The translations under genes and the position numbers were made by a program. From NCBI GenBank assembly GCA_027082955.1, contig JALWTA010000034.1, positions 1 to 47,744 of the forward strand: a stretch of 47,744 nt of DNA, given 5' to 3'. The notes below the pieces were generated by a model. It was given only the letters and a program-made list of their open reading frames with translations. It searched no databases and was not told the origin of the DNA. Positions 7,145 through 16,165 of the stretch are shown piece after piece; within the stretch, counting starts at the first letter, position 1; each line of letters opens with the position of its first letter. This DNA comes from Sulfurovum sp. GTDB taxonomy: Bacteria > Campylobacterota > Campylobacteria > Campylobacterales > Sulfurovaceae.

Positions 7145-8215
7145 CTACACCTCTCCTTTGGCTCCCTGCTCACGTAACTGGCCGCAGGCAGCAGAAATAT
7201 CAAGTCCTTTGGACTCTCTGATGGTGCAATGTAGTCCTCTTTTGGTTAAATACTCCTGAAATTTTTTCATATCAGCTTCACTTGGACGCTTAAACTCTGT
7301 ACCGCCGTAGGGGTTAAAGTAGATGAGATTGACTTTGGCTTTGATGCCGTCAAGGAGTTTCAACAGTTTTTTTGCCGCACTGATATCATCATTGACATCT
7401 TTGATGACAAGATACTCAAACATCACCCGTTTGCGGTCATTGACAGGGAAGTTTTTAACCGCGGTGATAATTGACTCGATATTGTAGGCTTTGTTGATCG
7501 GCATCAGCTTCGCTCTTAGCTCATCATCGACGGCATGCAGTGAGATGGCAAGGTTGATGCCAAGCTCCATCTTTCCAAGCTTCTCTATCTTGCTGCTGAG
7601 CCCGGAGGTTGAGATGGTCTGACGGTGTGGTGCGATCGCCATCCCCTCTTCATCGGCAAATATTTTTACCGACTTGGCAACCGCATCAAGGTTGTCAAGC
7701 GGTTCCCCCATCCCCATAAAGACAATATTGACACGGCGGTTGGCAGCGATATCATTGTCCTTTTTGATCAGACGCAGCTGCTCGACAATCTCACCGGGTG
7801 TTAAATTTCGCATGAAACCGCCCTTTGCAGTCAAACAAAAAGCACACCCTACCTTGCACCCTACCTGAGAGGAGATACAGACTGTATAGCGCTCCTGATG
7901 CTTTAAGGAGCCATCTTCGTGGTACTCTTTGTTGCGCATCAGCAGCAAGACCGCTTCAACAGTATGTCCGTCATGCAGCTCAAAGAGATATTTTCTGCTG
8001 CCGTCTTTGGAATTTTGTACCATCACCGTTTTGAGCGGAGTAAGAGTATATTTTGCTTCGAGTTCAGAACGCATCTCTTTGGGAAGATTTTTCATCTCCT
8101 CAAATGAGGTAGCATATTTGTGATAGATCCATTGATAGATCTGTTTTGCACGAAATGCCGGTTTGATCTCTTCTGCAAGCTCTTGTTTTGTCAGGTCTTG
8201 AATGATTTTTTTCAT
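7145..8215 (-). CDS. rlmN: Dual-specificity 23S rRNA/tRNA adenine-C2 methyltransferase
   Basis: 356 residues. A radical-SAM enzyme that methylates C2 of A2503 in 23S rRNA and of A37 in some tRNAs. The iron-sulfur cluster motif CxxxCxxC is at C120, C124 and C127. The resolving cysteine near the C-terminus is C344 (AACGQL), as expected for RlmN. The start has a GAGGA ribosome binding site eight to nine bases upstream. It is fourth in a tight minus-strand operon beginning with hisF, 12 bp after the excalibur gene. Confidence 0.95.
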   Translation of the reverse strand: MKKIIQDLTKQELAEEIKPAFRAKQIYQWIYHKYATSFEEMKNLPKEMRSELEAKYTLTPLKTVMVQNSKDGSRKYLFELHDGHTVEAVLLLMRNKEYHEDGSLKHQERYTVCISSQVGCKVGCAFCLTAKGGFMRNLTPGEIVEQLRLIKKDNDIAANRRVNIVFMGMGEPLDNLDAVAKSVKIFADEEGMAIAPHRQTISTSGLSSKIEKLGKMELGINLAISLHAVDDELRAKLMPINKAYNIESIITAVKNFPVNDRKRVMFEYLVIKDVNDDISAAKKLLKLLDGIKAKVNLIYFNPYGGTEFKRPSEADMKKFQEYLTKRGLHCTIRESKGLDISAACGQLREQGAKGEV

Positions 8216-8227
8216 ATTATCCTCATT

Positions 8228-8611
8228 TTAATATCCACACCACTGTCTTTCACAGGGTATACCATCTCTATCACCATCCATATGTGTATCTGGGCAATGC
8301 TGTAAAAAATATGTTGCCTCTTCACATGAATGCATTTGACTACAATACTGCCTACCATCACATTGATACAATTCTATTTTATACTCTTCTTTCTCTGTAT
8401 GTGCAGGAATATATCTTGTATGCTGTGCAATAAAGTCATCTGTATCTGATTGAAAACTTTTTATATCTGTTGTTTTTTCTGAGATATATTCTTTTGTATT
8501 TTCTATATCATGTGAAGTTACTATTACCGAATATTTATTAATACCTATAATCATTACTCCTACAATTAGAATAAAGATATACCTTTTATTCAAAATTTTT
8601 TTATTGCTCAT
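8228..8611 (-). CDS. Membrane-anchored excalibur-domain protein
   Basis: 127 residues. One hydrophobic span (about 11-30) anchors it, followed by a linker and a C-terminal excalibur domain (84-125). That domain has six Cys (84, 90, 96, 106, 120, 125) and the Ca-binding-type motif DGDRDGIPCE (112-121). Excalibur domains are found in extracytoplasmic, often wall-linked proteins. Its start overlaps the end of the upstream phosphorylase gene by 11 bp. The stretch is more A/T-rich than its neighbours. The precise role is unknown. Confidence 0.85.
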   Translation of the reverse strand: MSNKKILNKRYIFILIVGVMIIGINKYSVIVTSHDIENTKEYISEKTTDIKSFQSDTDDFIAQHTRYIPAHTEKEEYKIELYQCDGRQYCSQMHSCEEATYFLQHCPDTHMDGDRDGIPCERQWCGY

Positions 8612-9179
8612 TTAAATACCTATTGATATACCAAGACAACCTTTCCATCGCCTCTTGGTGATTTTTCATAAAATCACTATGCGCATGTTTGTTACAGTAA
8701 TTCGTAACAATGAACAGACCCGCGGCAGGAATGTTGAATGCTTTGGCTACTTTGAGCACTGCATAAAATTCCATATTTTCCAAATCAATGCCTCTTTCTC
8801 TATACCATGCTCCTGCTGCCTCATTGGTCGTAATGTAGTTGGAGGAGTTGACAACAGTTTCACGTGAAACATTTTGGTCTTTGAAAAAAGAGTGGATTTC
8901 AGCCATCTCATCCAAAGATGTTATGCCTTTCAGTGCCTCTTCAAGGGGTGTGTAGGCATCTTCTGTGATAACACTCTGCTCTATCTGTGTTGCCTTTTGT
9001 GATGTGACAATCTCAAAAATCTCTTTGTCACCGTAACTGCCTGCTGTTCCTACAAAAAAAAGAAACTCCGGTTTTTCAAGCATACAGATACGGGTCAGGT
9101 TGATCGCCACATTCTCAAGCCCTATGCCCACTGGTTTGGCAAAATCAAACTGCTCGATATTGCCCGCACAGACAATCAT
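8601..9179 (-). CDS. Nucleoside phosphorylase-superfamily protein
   Basis: 192 residues, resembling the PNP/MTAN (PNP_UDP_1) fold. Visible are a Gly-rich [10 protein letters not shown] block (41-50), a middle [17 protein letters not shown] block with the ENMEF substrate-binding signature, and a [10 protein letters not shown] segment near the end. It probably cleaves a purine nucleoside or a methylthioadenosine-type substrate, which sequence does not fix. It is shorter than the usual 230-240 residues. The start overlaps the hisF stop as ATGA. A parS site is embedded in codons for V-S-R-E-T. Confidence 0.8.
   Translation of the reverse strand: MIVCAGNIEQFDFAKPVGIGLENVAINLTRICMLEKPEFLFFVGTAGSYGDKEIFEIVTSQKATQIEQSVITEDAYTPLEEALKGITSLDEMAEIHSFFKDQNVSRETVVNSSNYITTNEAAGAWYRERGIDLENMEFYAVLKVAKAFNIPAAGLFIVTNYCNKHAHSDFMKNHQEAMERLSWYINRYLNEQ
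8856..8871. promoter_or_regulatory. parS site 3 (ParB binding), one mismatch
   Basis: AGTTTCACGTGAAACA matches parS at 15 of 16 positions, with a perfect 14-bp palindromic core. It lies inside the nucleoside phosphorylase-like gene, 2.25 kb from site 2 and about 22.6 kb from dnaA. Confidence 0.8.
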
Positions 9180-9943
9180 CCAAGTCTCACTGGAATATTT
9201 TCAGACTTGAGATAACGCTTCAGATCCATAATATCGATCTCTCTGAAGTGAAAGATCGATGCTGCCAGTGCCGCATCAGCATGACCCTCGGTAAATGCCT
9301 CTTTCATATGTTCCATTGTTCCTGCACCGCCACTGGCAATCACAGGGATGTTCACCACTTCGCCGATTTTCCGGTTGAGCTCGTTGTCAAATCCCGCTTT
9401 GGTACCATCGGCATCCATCGAGGTAACCAGCAGCTCTCCCGCCCCTCTCTCATACGCCTCTTTCGCCCATGCGATTGCATCAATGCCGGTGTCGTTACGC
9501 CCACCGTGGGTAAAGATGTGCCATCTGTCTTCATCTACCCGTTTGGCATCGATGGCAACCACAATACACTGCGAACCGAAACGTTTGGCACCCTCTTCGA
9601 TAAATTCAGGACGTTTAATGGCAGCAGAGTTGATGCTTACTTTGTCGCACCCGACATTGAGCAGCGCATAGATGTCTTCAAGTTTGCGGATACCTCCGCC
9701 GACAGTCAGAGGGATAAAGACCTCCTGTGCAACTTTTTTCACCACATCGACGATGGTATCACGCCCCTCATGGCTTGCACCGATGTCAAGAAAGGTAAGC
9801 TCATCTGCTCCCTCTTCGTTGTAACGGCGTGCTACCTCAACCGGATCACCCGCATCGCGGAGCCCCACAAAGTTGACCCCTTTGACGACACGTCCGCCAT
9901 CGACATCGAGACAGGGAATAATACGTTTTGCAAAATAGTCCAT
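9176..9943 (-). CDS. hisF: Imidazole glycerol phosphate synthase, cyclase subunit
   Basis: 255 residues. With the HisH glutaminase (not in this window) it makes imidazole glycerol phosphate and AICAR in histidine synthesis. The N-terminal [13 protein letters not shown] block carries the catalytic Asp. The VVAIDAKR strand supplies the second one. Phosphate-binding Gly motifs (VGGGIR, ASGGAG) complete the (beta/alpha)8 barrel. The start has a GGAGC ribosome binding site. It is first in the operon that ends with the 34-aa membrane protein. A strong hairpin sits 34-95 bp upstream. Confidence 0.96.
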   Translation of the reverse strand: MDYFAKRIIPCLDVDGGRVVKGVNFVGLRDAGDPVEVARRYNEEGADELTFLDIGASHEGRDTIVDVVKKVAQEVFIPLTVGGGIRKLEDIYALLNVGCDKVSINSAAIKRPEFIEEGAKRFGSQCIVVAIDAKRVDEDRWHIFTHGGRNDTGIDAIAWAKEAYERGAGELLVTSMDADGTKAGFDNELNRKIGEVVNIPVIASGGAGTMEHMKEAFTEGHADAALAASIFHFREIDIMDLKRYLKSENIPVRLG

Positions 9944-9977
9944 AATTGCTCCATAATCTTACGGTAATATTACAATA

Positions 9978-10038
9978 TGTGTTGGCTCGATACCTCTGGC
10001 AGTCGCAAACGCTCCTTTGTCGCCATCGAGCCAACACA
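9978..10038. repeat. 14-bp perfect inverted repeat upstream of hisF and rsmA
   Basis: TGTGTTGGCTCGAT (9978-9991) and ATCGAGCCAACACA (10025-10038) are exact complements around a 33-nt G/C-rich centre. It lies between the divergent hisF and rsmA genes, much richer in G/C than its A/T-rich flanks. It could be a hisF leader hairpin, a small structured RNA or the remnant of a miniature inverted-repeat element. No T-tract follows on the hisF strand, so it is not a typical terminator. Confidence 0.6.
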
Positions 10039-10149
10039 AAAGTTGTTCAGTTAACCTATTGTACCGCCAAATATGGTAAGATTATACAAAAATTATCCCA
10101 AATAGGGGTTGAGTGCCTACATATAGGCAGTATAAAGGTTTATTATAGT

Positions 10150-11010
10150 ATGATTATCGATAATTTGGCAGCATTCGCTTCAAAGAAGTTTGGACAGAAC
10201 TTTCTAAAGAACAATGTCTATCTGCACAAAATCATCCAAGCGATGCCCGACGATGACCTGAAGGTCGCCGAGATCGGACCTGGCTTAGGTGATTTAACCA
10301 AAGAGCTTGTAAAAGCTCGAAATGTCACAGCATTTGAGGTTGATAAAAGATTATGCGAGCATCTTACCACGGCGTTTGAGGACCCTATCTCACAAGGGCG
10401 TTTTGAACTTCGGTGCGGAGATGTGCTTGAGCGTTGGGGGGAAGGCACTCTACTGGATGAGCCTTATCATCTGGTAGCGAACCTCCCCTACTATATAGCA
10501 ACCAATATCATTTTAAAAGCATTCAAAGATGAACAGTGCCGGTCCATACTGGTCATGGTTCAGAAGGAAGTTGCCGACAAGTTCGCTGCAAAACCGGGAG
10601 AGAAAGCGTTTTCTGCACTCTCTGTACTGGCTTCCAGCGTAGGCAGCGCTACGCTCTGCTTCGAGGTAGAACCCGAAGCGTTCGTGCCGCCGCCAAACGT
10701 CACTTCTGCCGTGCTTTTGATTGAAAAAGACCGCAGTCTGGATGATGAGAAGTTTGAAGCGTTCCTCAAGATCGCTTTTGCGCAGCCGCGTAAAAAGCTT
10801 TTCAAAAATCTCACTGCCGCCTTTTCCAAAGATAGGGTTGCACAAACCTTCGCAACACTGGATCTCGATCCAAACTTGCGGCCTCATGAAGCTGTGACAT
10901 CGATGTATCATCTGCTATATAATGAATTAAAGGATATGTTAGATGGAAAACAGCAAAACACAAAACGAAAACAGTCAAAATCAAGGGCAAAAAACGCAAG
11001 AAGGCAGTAA
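10150..11010 (+). CDS. rsmA: 16S rRNA dimethyladenosine transferase
   Basis: 286 residues. It dimethylates A1518 and A1519 in the 3' hairpin of 16S rRNA during small-subunit assembly, using SAM. The SAM-binding motif VAEIGPGLGD is at 39-48 and the catalytic NLPY at 111-114. The N-terminal KKFGQNFL block is diagnostic. I start at 10150 because family similarity begins at MIIDNLAAFASKKFGQNFL; the upstream open frame reads through intergenic DNA. A short hairpin (10114-10129) lies just upstream. Its 3' end overlaps the RNase J gene by 68 bp, which gives it a basic, Lys/Arg-rich tail. Confidence 0.94.
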   Translation: MIIDNLAAFASKKFGQNFLKNNVYLHKIIQAMPDDDLKVAEIGPGLGDLTKELVKARNVTAFEVDKRLCEHLTTAFEDPISQGRFELRCGDVLERWGEGTLLDEPYHLVANLPYYIATNIILKAFKDEQCRSILVMVQKEVADKFAAKPGEKAFSALSVLASSVGSATLCFEVEPEAFVPPPNVTSAVLLIEKDRSLDDEKFEAFLKIAFAQPRKKLFKNLTAAFSKDRVAQTFATLDLDPNLRPHEAVTSMYHLLYNELKDMLDGKQQNTKRKQSKSRAKNARRQ

Positions 11011-13051
11011 ACCGCAGCGCAACCGACGCCCTAACCCGCACAGACAGCACAACAACCCCAACCGCCAGCCGCAAGAGAACCGAGAAAACAAAAATACGGA
11101 AGCTTCCGGCAACAACAACGGTAACAGAAACCGTAACAGAAACAGAAAACCAAACCCCAACCGTCAAGGTGGACAGCAACAGCGTCAAGAGGGGCAAAAC
11201 AACCGCAATCAGGGGCAGAACAACAGGAAGCCAAACAGCAATGCCAACCGTAACGGCGGAGGCAACAAAGGACGTGGCAACAAGCGCAAAAATGTCACTA
11301 CAGTAAATGATACCATGCGCGCTTCCATAGAGGAGAACAGACGGGTACAGGAAGCCCGTATGGCACCATGGAAGCAGATCGATCTCAACTCCAAGGGCAA
11401 AGTACGCTTCACTCCGCTTGGAGGCCTTGGAGAGATCGGTGGAAACATGGCCGTACTTGAGACTGAAACCACTGCAATTGTCATCGATGTGGGGATGAGC
11501 TTCCCTGATGAGACGATGCATGGTGTAGACATCCTTGTACCGGACTTCAGCTACCTGCATACCATTAAAGACAAAATCAAAGGTATTGTCATCACCCATG
11601 GTCACGAAGACCACATCGGTGCGATGCCCTACCTCTTCAAAGAACTCAAATTCCCAGTTTACGGCACACCGCTTGCACTGGCAATGATAGAGAACAAGTT
11701 CAACGAACACGGACTGAAAGCTGATGCCAAATATTTCCGATTTATTACCAAGCGAAAGCAGTATGAGATCGGTGATATGAAGATCGAGTGGATCCACAAC
11801 ACCCACTCTATTATCGATGCCTGTTCTCTTGCCATTGAAACACCGGCAGGTATTTTGATGCATACTGCAGATTTCAAGATCGATCATACACCGGTTGACG
11901 GCTATACTATGGACCTTCGCCGCTATGCACATTACGGTGAAAAAGGGGTACTTTGTCTCTTCTCCGACTCGACCAACTCTCACAATCCAGGCTTTACCAA
12001 AAGTGAAACCGTTGTAGGTAAAACCTTCGATCAGCTCTTTGAGATGGCAAAAGGACGGGTGATCATGTCTACCTTCTCCTCCAATGTCCACCGTATCTTC
12101 CAGGCGATGCAGCGCGGGGTAAAACACAACAGAAAGATCTGTGTCATTGGACGTTCCATGGAGAGAAACGTCGAGACAAACCGGGCACTGGGCTACGTCG
12201 ATATTGATGACAGACACTTCATCGAAGTACATGAAGTACCCAAATATGCTGACCATGAAGTACTCATTGTCACCACAGGTTCACAGGGTGAGACCATGGC
12301 AGCACTTAACCGTATGGCAAGTGATGAACATCGTCACATCAAGCTTAAGCCAAGCGACACTGTTATTATCTCCGCTTCCGCTATTCCGGGCAATGAGGCA
12401 AGCGTTTCCAAACTGATGAACCTGCTGATGAAAGCCGGCGTAACCGTACGCTACAAAGAGTTCAGCGATATTCACGTCTCCGGACACGCCGCACAGGAGG
12501 AGCAAAAGCTCATCCTCAGACTGGTACAGCCAAAATTCTTCCTTCCTGTACACGGTGAGTACAACCACATCGCCAAACATGCGCGTACTGCGGTAGAGTG
12601 TGGTGTGGATGAGCGCAACATTCTGCTCATGAGCGACGGTGACCAGGTGGAGATCACCCCAAAATACCTCAAAAAGGTTAAAACAGTCAAATCAGGCAAA
12701 ACCTACATTGACAACCAGAACAACATGACCATCGAAAACGATGTGGTACTTGACAGACAGAAGCTTGCAGAAGACGGCATTGTAACCATCGTTGCGCAGG
12801 TTTCACAGAGTGAAGGAAGACTGGTAGGCAAACCGGTTGTCTATACGCACGGTCTGGTACCGGACAAAGAAGACAAAAAGTTTGCCAAAGAGATCGAGCA
12901 TCTACTGGAGACCATGCTGCTGAACATGAAAGCAAAAGGGATCCCTGAACATACAGTCATTGAAGATGAGATACGCAGTGCTGTGCGTAAACACGTTGTT
13001 CGTACCAAAAAACGCTATCCGCTCATCATCCCTACCGTTTTTGTCATATAA
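10943..13051 (+). CDS. rnj: Ribonuclease J with a long Asn/Gln/Arg-rich N-terminus
   Basis: 702 residues. RNase J is a metallo-beta-lactamase/beta-CASP ribonuclease with endo- and 5'-3' exonuclease activity; it replaces RNase E as the main mRNA decay enzyme in this phylum. The zinc motif HGHEDH is at 219-224. Residues 1 to about 150 are low complexity (repeated NRN, GQNN, RQ), and the conserved core starts at GKVRFTPLGGLGEIGG (152-167). H. pylori RNase J also has an N-terminal extension. The start has AAAGGA upstream and lies inside rsmA. Confidence 0.93.
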   Translation: MENSKTQNENSQNQGQKTQEGSKPQRNRRPNPHRQHNNPNRQPQENRENKNTEASGNNNGNRNRNRNRKPNPNRQGGQQQRQEGQNNRNQGQNNRKPNSNANRNGGGNKGRGNKRKNVTTVNDTMRASIEENRRVQEARMAPWKQIDLNSKGKVRFTPLGGLGEIGGNMAVLETETTAIVIDVGMSFPDETMHGVDILVPDFSYLHTIKDKIKGIVITHGHEDHIGAMPYLFKELKFPVYGTPLALAMIENKFNEHGLKADAKYFRFITKRKQYEIGDMKIEWIHNTHSIIDACSLAIETPAGILMHTADFKIDHTPVDGYTMDLRRYAHYGEKGVLCLFSDSTNSHNPGFTKSETVVGKTFDQLFEMAKGRVIMSTFSSNVHRIFQAMQRGVKHNRKICVIGRSMERNVETNRALGYVDIDDRHFIEVHEVPKYADHEVLIVTTGSQGETMAALNRMASDEHRHIKLKPSDTVIISASAIPGNEASVSKLMNLLMKAGVTVRYKEFSDIHVSGHAAQEEQKLILRLVQPKFFLPVHGEYNHIAKHARTAVECGVDERNILLMSDGDQVEITPKYLKKVKTVKSGKTYIDNQNNMTIENDVVLDRQKLAEDGIVTIVAQVSQSEGRLVGKPVVYTHGLVPDKEDKKFAKEIEHLLETMLLNMKAKGIPEHTVIEDEIRSAVRKHVVRTKKRYPLIIPTVFVI

Positions 13052-13055
13052 TCTT

Positions 13056-13073
13056 TGGAGCGCTCCCGCTCCA
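13056..13073 (+). terminator. Hairpin after RNase J
   Basis: TGGAGCG and CGCTCCA form a 7-bp G/C-rich stem with a 4-nt loop, five bases after the RNase J stop. No T-tract follows, so it may be a weak or Rho-assisted terminator or an mRNA-stabilising hairpin. Confidence 0.45.
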
Positions 13074-13084
13074 GTCCACTTCTA

Positions 13085-13093
13085 TGCTATAAT
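13085..13093 (+). promoter_or_regulatory. Extended -10 promoter for the sugar isomerase gene
   Basis: TGCTATAAT, an extended -10 element, lies 30 bp upstream of the ATG at 13124. The same TGCTATAAT occurs before the lipoprotein genes (16118) and the SpoIIAA-like gene (45745). No clear -35 box is visible. Confidence 0.5.
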
Positions 13094-13123
13094 ACACTCT
13101 ATTTCAACAACAAAAGCAGTATT

Positions 13124-14092
13124 ATGAACCTGATCGACATTGCAAAAGAGACCCTTCAAATCGAAATAGAAGCACTCAAACGCCTACACTCCCGTATTGA
13201 CGGGAATTTTCTCGATGCTGTGGCACTTATTGAACACACAAAGGGAAAACTGATCATTACCGGTGTAGGCAAATCGGGGCTTGTCGGAGCAAAGATGGCT
13301 GCCACTTTCGCCTCTACCGGTACTTCAAGCTTTTTTCTCCATCCTACCGAAGCGCTGCATGGCGACCTTGGGATGATCGGCAAGGAAGATACTCTGCTTG
13401 CCATCAGCAACAGCGGAGAGAGTGAAGAACTGACCAAGATCTTGCCACATATCAAACGCTTTGAGATTCCGCTTATCGGTATGACGGGGAACAAAGATTC
13501 ATCACTGGGACGCTATGCAGATGTCTGGCTCGATATCTCTGTAGAAAAAGAGGCGTGTCCGCTCAACACGGCACCGACTGCTTCAACCACCCTAACCATG
13601 GCACTGGGAGATGCATTGGCGGTGGCACTGATGCAGAAAAGAGGATTTAGAAAAGAGGATTTCGCCTCTTTTCACCCCGGTGGCTCTCTTGGTAAGAAAC
13701 TTTTTGTCAAAGTCAAAGACCTCATGCGTACCGAGAACTTGCCCATCATCGATGATAAAACACCGCTCAAAGAGGCGATTGTGGTTATGAGCGAGGGCAA
13801 ACTCGGCAATGTGCTCATTACCAACAGCAGCGGACAACTGACAGCCCTGCTTAGTGACGGTGACCTTCGCCGTGCCCTGATGCAGGAGGACTTCAGCATG
13901 GATGAACCGGCTTTCACCTATGCCACCAAAGATCCCAAACGCTACCACAATACCGAACTGCTTGCCAGCGAAGCGCTGGAGATCATAGAAAATGCACGCA
14001 TACAGCTGCTGCCTATCACCACCCAACATGATGAGATCGTCGGCGTACTGCACATTCACGATCTTGTCAATGCGGGTATCAAAAGTACCTAA
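13124..14092 (+). CDS. kdsD: KpsF/GutQ-type arabinose-5-phosphate isomerase (SIS + CBS)
   Basis: 322 residues. It interconverts ribulose 5-phosphate and arabinose 5-phosphate, the first step towards Kdo for lipopolysaccharide or capsule. The SIS sugar-phosphate domain occupies about 35-180 (GVGKSGLVGAKMAATFASTG; ISNSGESEE). Two CBS domains follow to the end. The start is placed at MNLIDIAKE because 23 upstream codons belong to the intergenic hairpin and promoter. A weak ribosome binding site precedes it. The next gene starts nine bases after its stop. Confidence 0.9.
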   Translation: MNLIDIAKETLQIEIEALKRLHSRIDGNFLDAVALIEHTKGKLIITGVGKSGLVGAKMAATFASTGTSSFFLHPTEALHGDLGMIGKEDTLLAISNSGESEELTKILPHIKRFEIPLIGMTGNKDSSLGRYADVWLDISVEKEACPLNTAPTASTTLTMALGDALAVALMQKRGFRKEDFASFHPGGSLGKKLFVKVKDLMRTENLPIIDDKTPLKEAIVVMSEGKLGNVLITNSSGQLTALLSDGDLRRALMQEDFSMDEPAFTYATKDPKRYHNTELLASEALEIIENARIQLLPITTQHDEIVGVLHIHDLVNAGIKST

Positions 14093-14101
14093 GAGAGAAC
14101 C

Positions 14102-14908
14102 ATGAGACTGAACAAATATATCGCGCACAATACCAAATACTCAAGACGGGAAGCCGATGCACTCATCGAAGCGGGAGAGGTAACGCTCAACAAACATCCC
14201 ATCAAAGAGTTTGGCTACGACGTGCAGCCGGGCGACCGCATCTTTGTCAAGGGGCGCATGGTCAAGGAAAAGGGCAATGAAGTGACCGTCATTGTCTACA
14301 ACAAACCCAAAGGGGTGCTGGTGACCAAAAAAGATGACAGAGGAAGAGCTACCATCTATCACAAGCTACCGGGAAAATTCAGACACTTTATCCCTGTAGG
14401 CAGGCTCGACTATGCCTCAGAGGGACTTTTGCTGCTTACGGACAATGTAGAGGTTGCTACGGCGCTTATGGAGAGCAATCTCGACCGAACTTACAACATA
14501 AAGATTGACAAACCGCTCACGCAGGAGATGGTCGATGCCATGCGGGAGGGGCTGGTGCTCGATGATGCCCGTGCCGGCGCACACGAAAAGAGCAAAATCC
14601 ATAGCATGACATTTGCACCCTTTGTCGGTTTTGAGATCCGTTCCGAAGGCAAAAGCTATACCAAACTGCGTGTGACTATCAACGAGGGGAAAAACCGTGA
14701 ACTTCGCCGCTTTTTCGGACACTTCGATGCCAAAGTGCTTGACCTGAAACGGGTAGCATTTGGCGGCATTGAGCTCAACAACCTGCCAACCAATAAGACG
14801 CGCTTCTTCACCAAACGTGAATATGATGACCTACACGCTTTTCTCAAGCAGCGTAAAAAAGAGCAGAAACGTACCCGCAAAGCGGCATCGAAGGCAGAAG
14901 AGGACTAA
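14102..14908 (+). CDS. RluB/RsuA-family pseudouridine synthase
   Basis: 268 residues. It makes pseudouridine in rRNA. An S4 RNA-binding domain (about 1-60, MRLNKYIA...SRREADALI) is followed by the catalytic domain with GRLDYASEGLLLLT, whose Asp is catalytic, and by NEGKNRELRR. The RsuA/RluB/E/F branch is clear; RluB is the likeliest member, but the target site is inferred. The C-terminus is basic (KQRKKEQKRTRKAASK). It overlaps rarA by one base (TAATG). Confidence 0.9.
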   Translation: MRLNKYIAHNTKYSRREADALIEAGEVTLNKHPIKEFGYDVQPGDRIFVKGRMVKEKGNEVTVIVYNKPKGVLVTKKDDRGRATIYHKLPGKFRHFIPVGRLDYASEGLLLLTDNVEVATALMESNLDRTYNIKIDKPLTQEMVDAMREGLVLDDARAGAHEKSKIHSMTFAPFVGFEIRSEGKSYTKLRVTINEGKNRELRRFFGHFDAKVLDLKRVAFGGIELNNLPTNKTRFFTKREYDDLHAFLKQRKKEQKRTRKAASKAEED

Positions 14909-16095
14909 TGGGCACACTGGCACTAAAGTACCGTCCTGCGCATCTTGATGACATGATAGGACAAACTCATCTGCTTGGCAAAGAGGGTGTGCTGCGAAAG
15001 CTGATTGAAAACGATAAACTCGGGCACACCTTTCTCTACGGTCCTCCCGGATGCGGTAAAACCACCCTCGCCCGCATTATCGCCGGTGCGACTGGAAGAC
15101 CTTTTTATGACATGAATGCCACTTCTCTTAAGATAGAGGAGCTGCGCAAGATCTTCAAAACCTATGCCAATGCACTGCAAAAGCCGCTTGTTTTTATCGA
15201 TGAGGTACATCGTCTCAGTAAAAACCAGCAGGAGGTACTGTTGCCCTTTATGGAGAACAACGATGCACTGATCATCGGGGCTTCGACTGAAAACCCCTAC
15301 TACTCTATGACAGCAGCCATGCGCTCGCGCTCCCACCTCTTTGAACTCCGTGCCATCAATGCAGAAGCAATGCGTACCTTTTTGGAGAGCGTACTTGAAA
15401 AGGAACATATTGAAGCCGATGATGATGCCAGAGCATACCTCGTATTCTCAAGCGGCGGAGATGTCCGTGCTATGCTCAATCTGCTTGAGAGTGCATCTGC
15501 GGTTGCCACACCGGTAACACTTGACATCCTCAAATCCATCCGCCCCCATGCCATGCAGGCAGGCAGCAGCGAAAGTGAAAGCCACTACGAACTGACATCT
15601 GCTATGATCAAAAGTATACGCGGATCAGACATCGATGCAGCACTCTACTACCTTGCCAGACTCATCGAAGGAGGAGAGCCTGCAGAATTCATCGCAAGGC
15701 GGCTTGCCATCCTTGCCAGTGAAGATGTGGGCAATGCCAATCCAAATGCCCTTACCATTGCCGCTTCCACACTTGAGATCGTCAAACACATCGGCTATCC
15801 GGAGGCTCGTATCAGCCTTTCACAGCTTGTCATTTACCTCGCCTCTTCTCCAAAGTCAAACAGTGCCTATATGGCGATCAACAAAGCCCAAAAAGCGGTC
15901 AAAAACGGTGAAATATATCCTGTACCAGACCACATCAAGACCCATGCCAAAAACTACCAATATCCACACGATTTTGGCGGATGGGTCGCACAATCCTATG
16001 CCACTGCTCCCCTGCACTTCTACGAAACCCGAAAGATAGGATTTGAAAAAACACTTTGGGAGTGGCACCAGAAAATCATACAGAAAGATACTTAG
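14908..16095 (+). CDS. rarA: Replication-associated recombination protein RarA (MgsA)
   Basis: 395 residues. An AAA+ clamp-loader-like ATPase that acts at stalled replication forks, where relatives bind SSB and unwind fork ends. Walker A GPPGCGKT is at 45-52 and Walker B VFIDEV at 95-100. The STENPYYS sensor block and the SDIDAALYYLARLIEGGE C-terminal block are typical of RarA rather than DnaX or RuvB. Start and previous stop overlap in TAATG, so it is translationally coupled to the pseudouridine synthase. Confidence 0.94.
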   Translation: MGTLALKYRPAHLDDMIGQTHLLGKEGVLRKLIENDKLGHTFLYGPPGCGKTTLARIIAGATGRPFYDMNATSLKIEELRKIFKTYANALQKPLVFIDEVHRLSKNQQEVLLPFMENNDALIIGASTENPYYSMTAAMRSRSHLFELRAINAEAMRTFLESVLEKEHIEADDDARAYLVFSSGGDVRAMLNLLESASAVATPVTLDILKSIRPHAMQAGSSESESHYELTSAMIKSIRGSDIDAALYYLARLIEGGEPAEFIARRLAILASEDVGNANPNALTIAASTLEIVKHIGYPEARISLSQLVIYLASSPKSNSAYMAINKAQKAVKNGEIYPVPDHIKTHAKNYQYPHDFGGWVAQSYATAPLHFYETRKIGFEKTLWEWHQKIIQKDT

Positions 16096-16117
16096 TCACA
16101 ATTCTGACACATTCATA

Positions 16118-16126
16118 TGCTATAAT
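16118..16126 (+). promoter_or_regulatory. Extended -10 promoter for the lipoprotein pair
   Basis: TGCTATAAT lies 39 bp before the ATG at 16166, in the gap after rarA. An AAAGGAG ribosome binding site precedes that ATG. Confidence 0.5.
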
Positions 16127-16165
16127 CATCCTAGAGCCAAGAAAAAATGACAAAAGGAGCACATT

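Noticed and set aside
9970-10027. 18-codon leader peptide before hisF (starting M-A-T-K-E-R)
   Set aside because: It has no ribosome binding site and a single His codon, so histidine attenuation is not supported.
9946-10149. 68-codon N-terminal extension of RsmA
   Set aside because: The extension reads through the inverted repeat and A/T-rich intergenic DNA; family similarity begins only at the ATG at 10150.
10811-12256. 481-codon open frame on the minus strand
   Set aside because: It is antisense to RNase J and rsmA, has no family similarity I can see, and the sense frames carry clear catalytic motifs.
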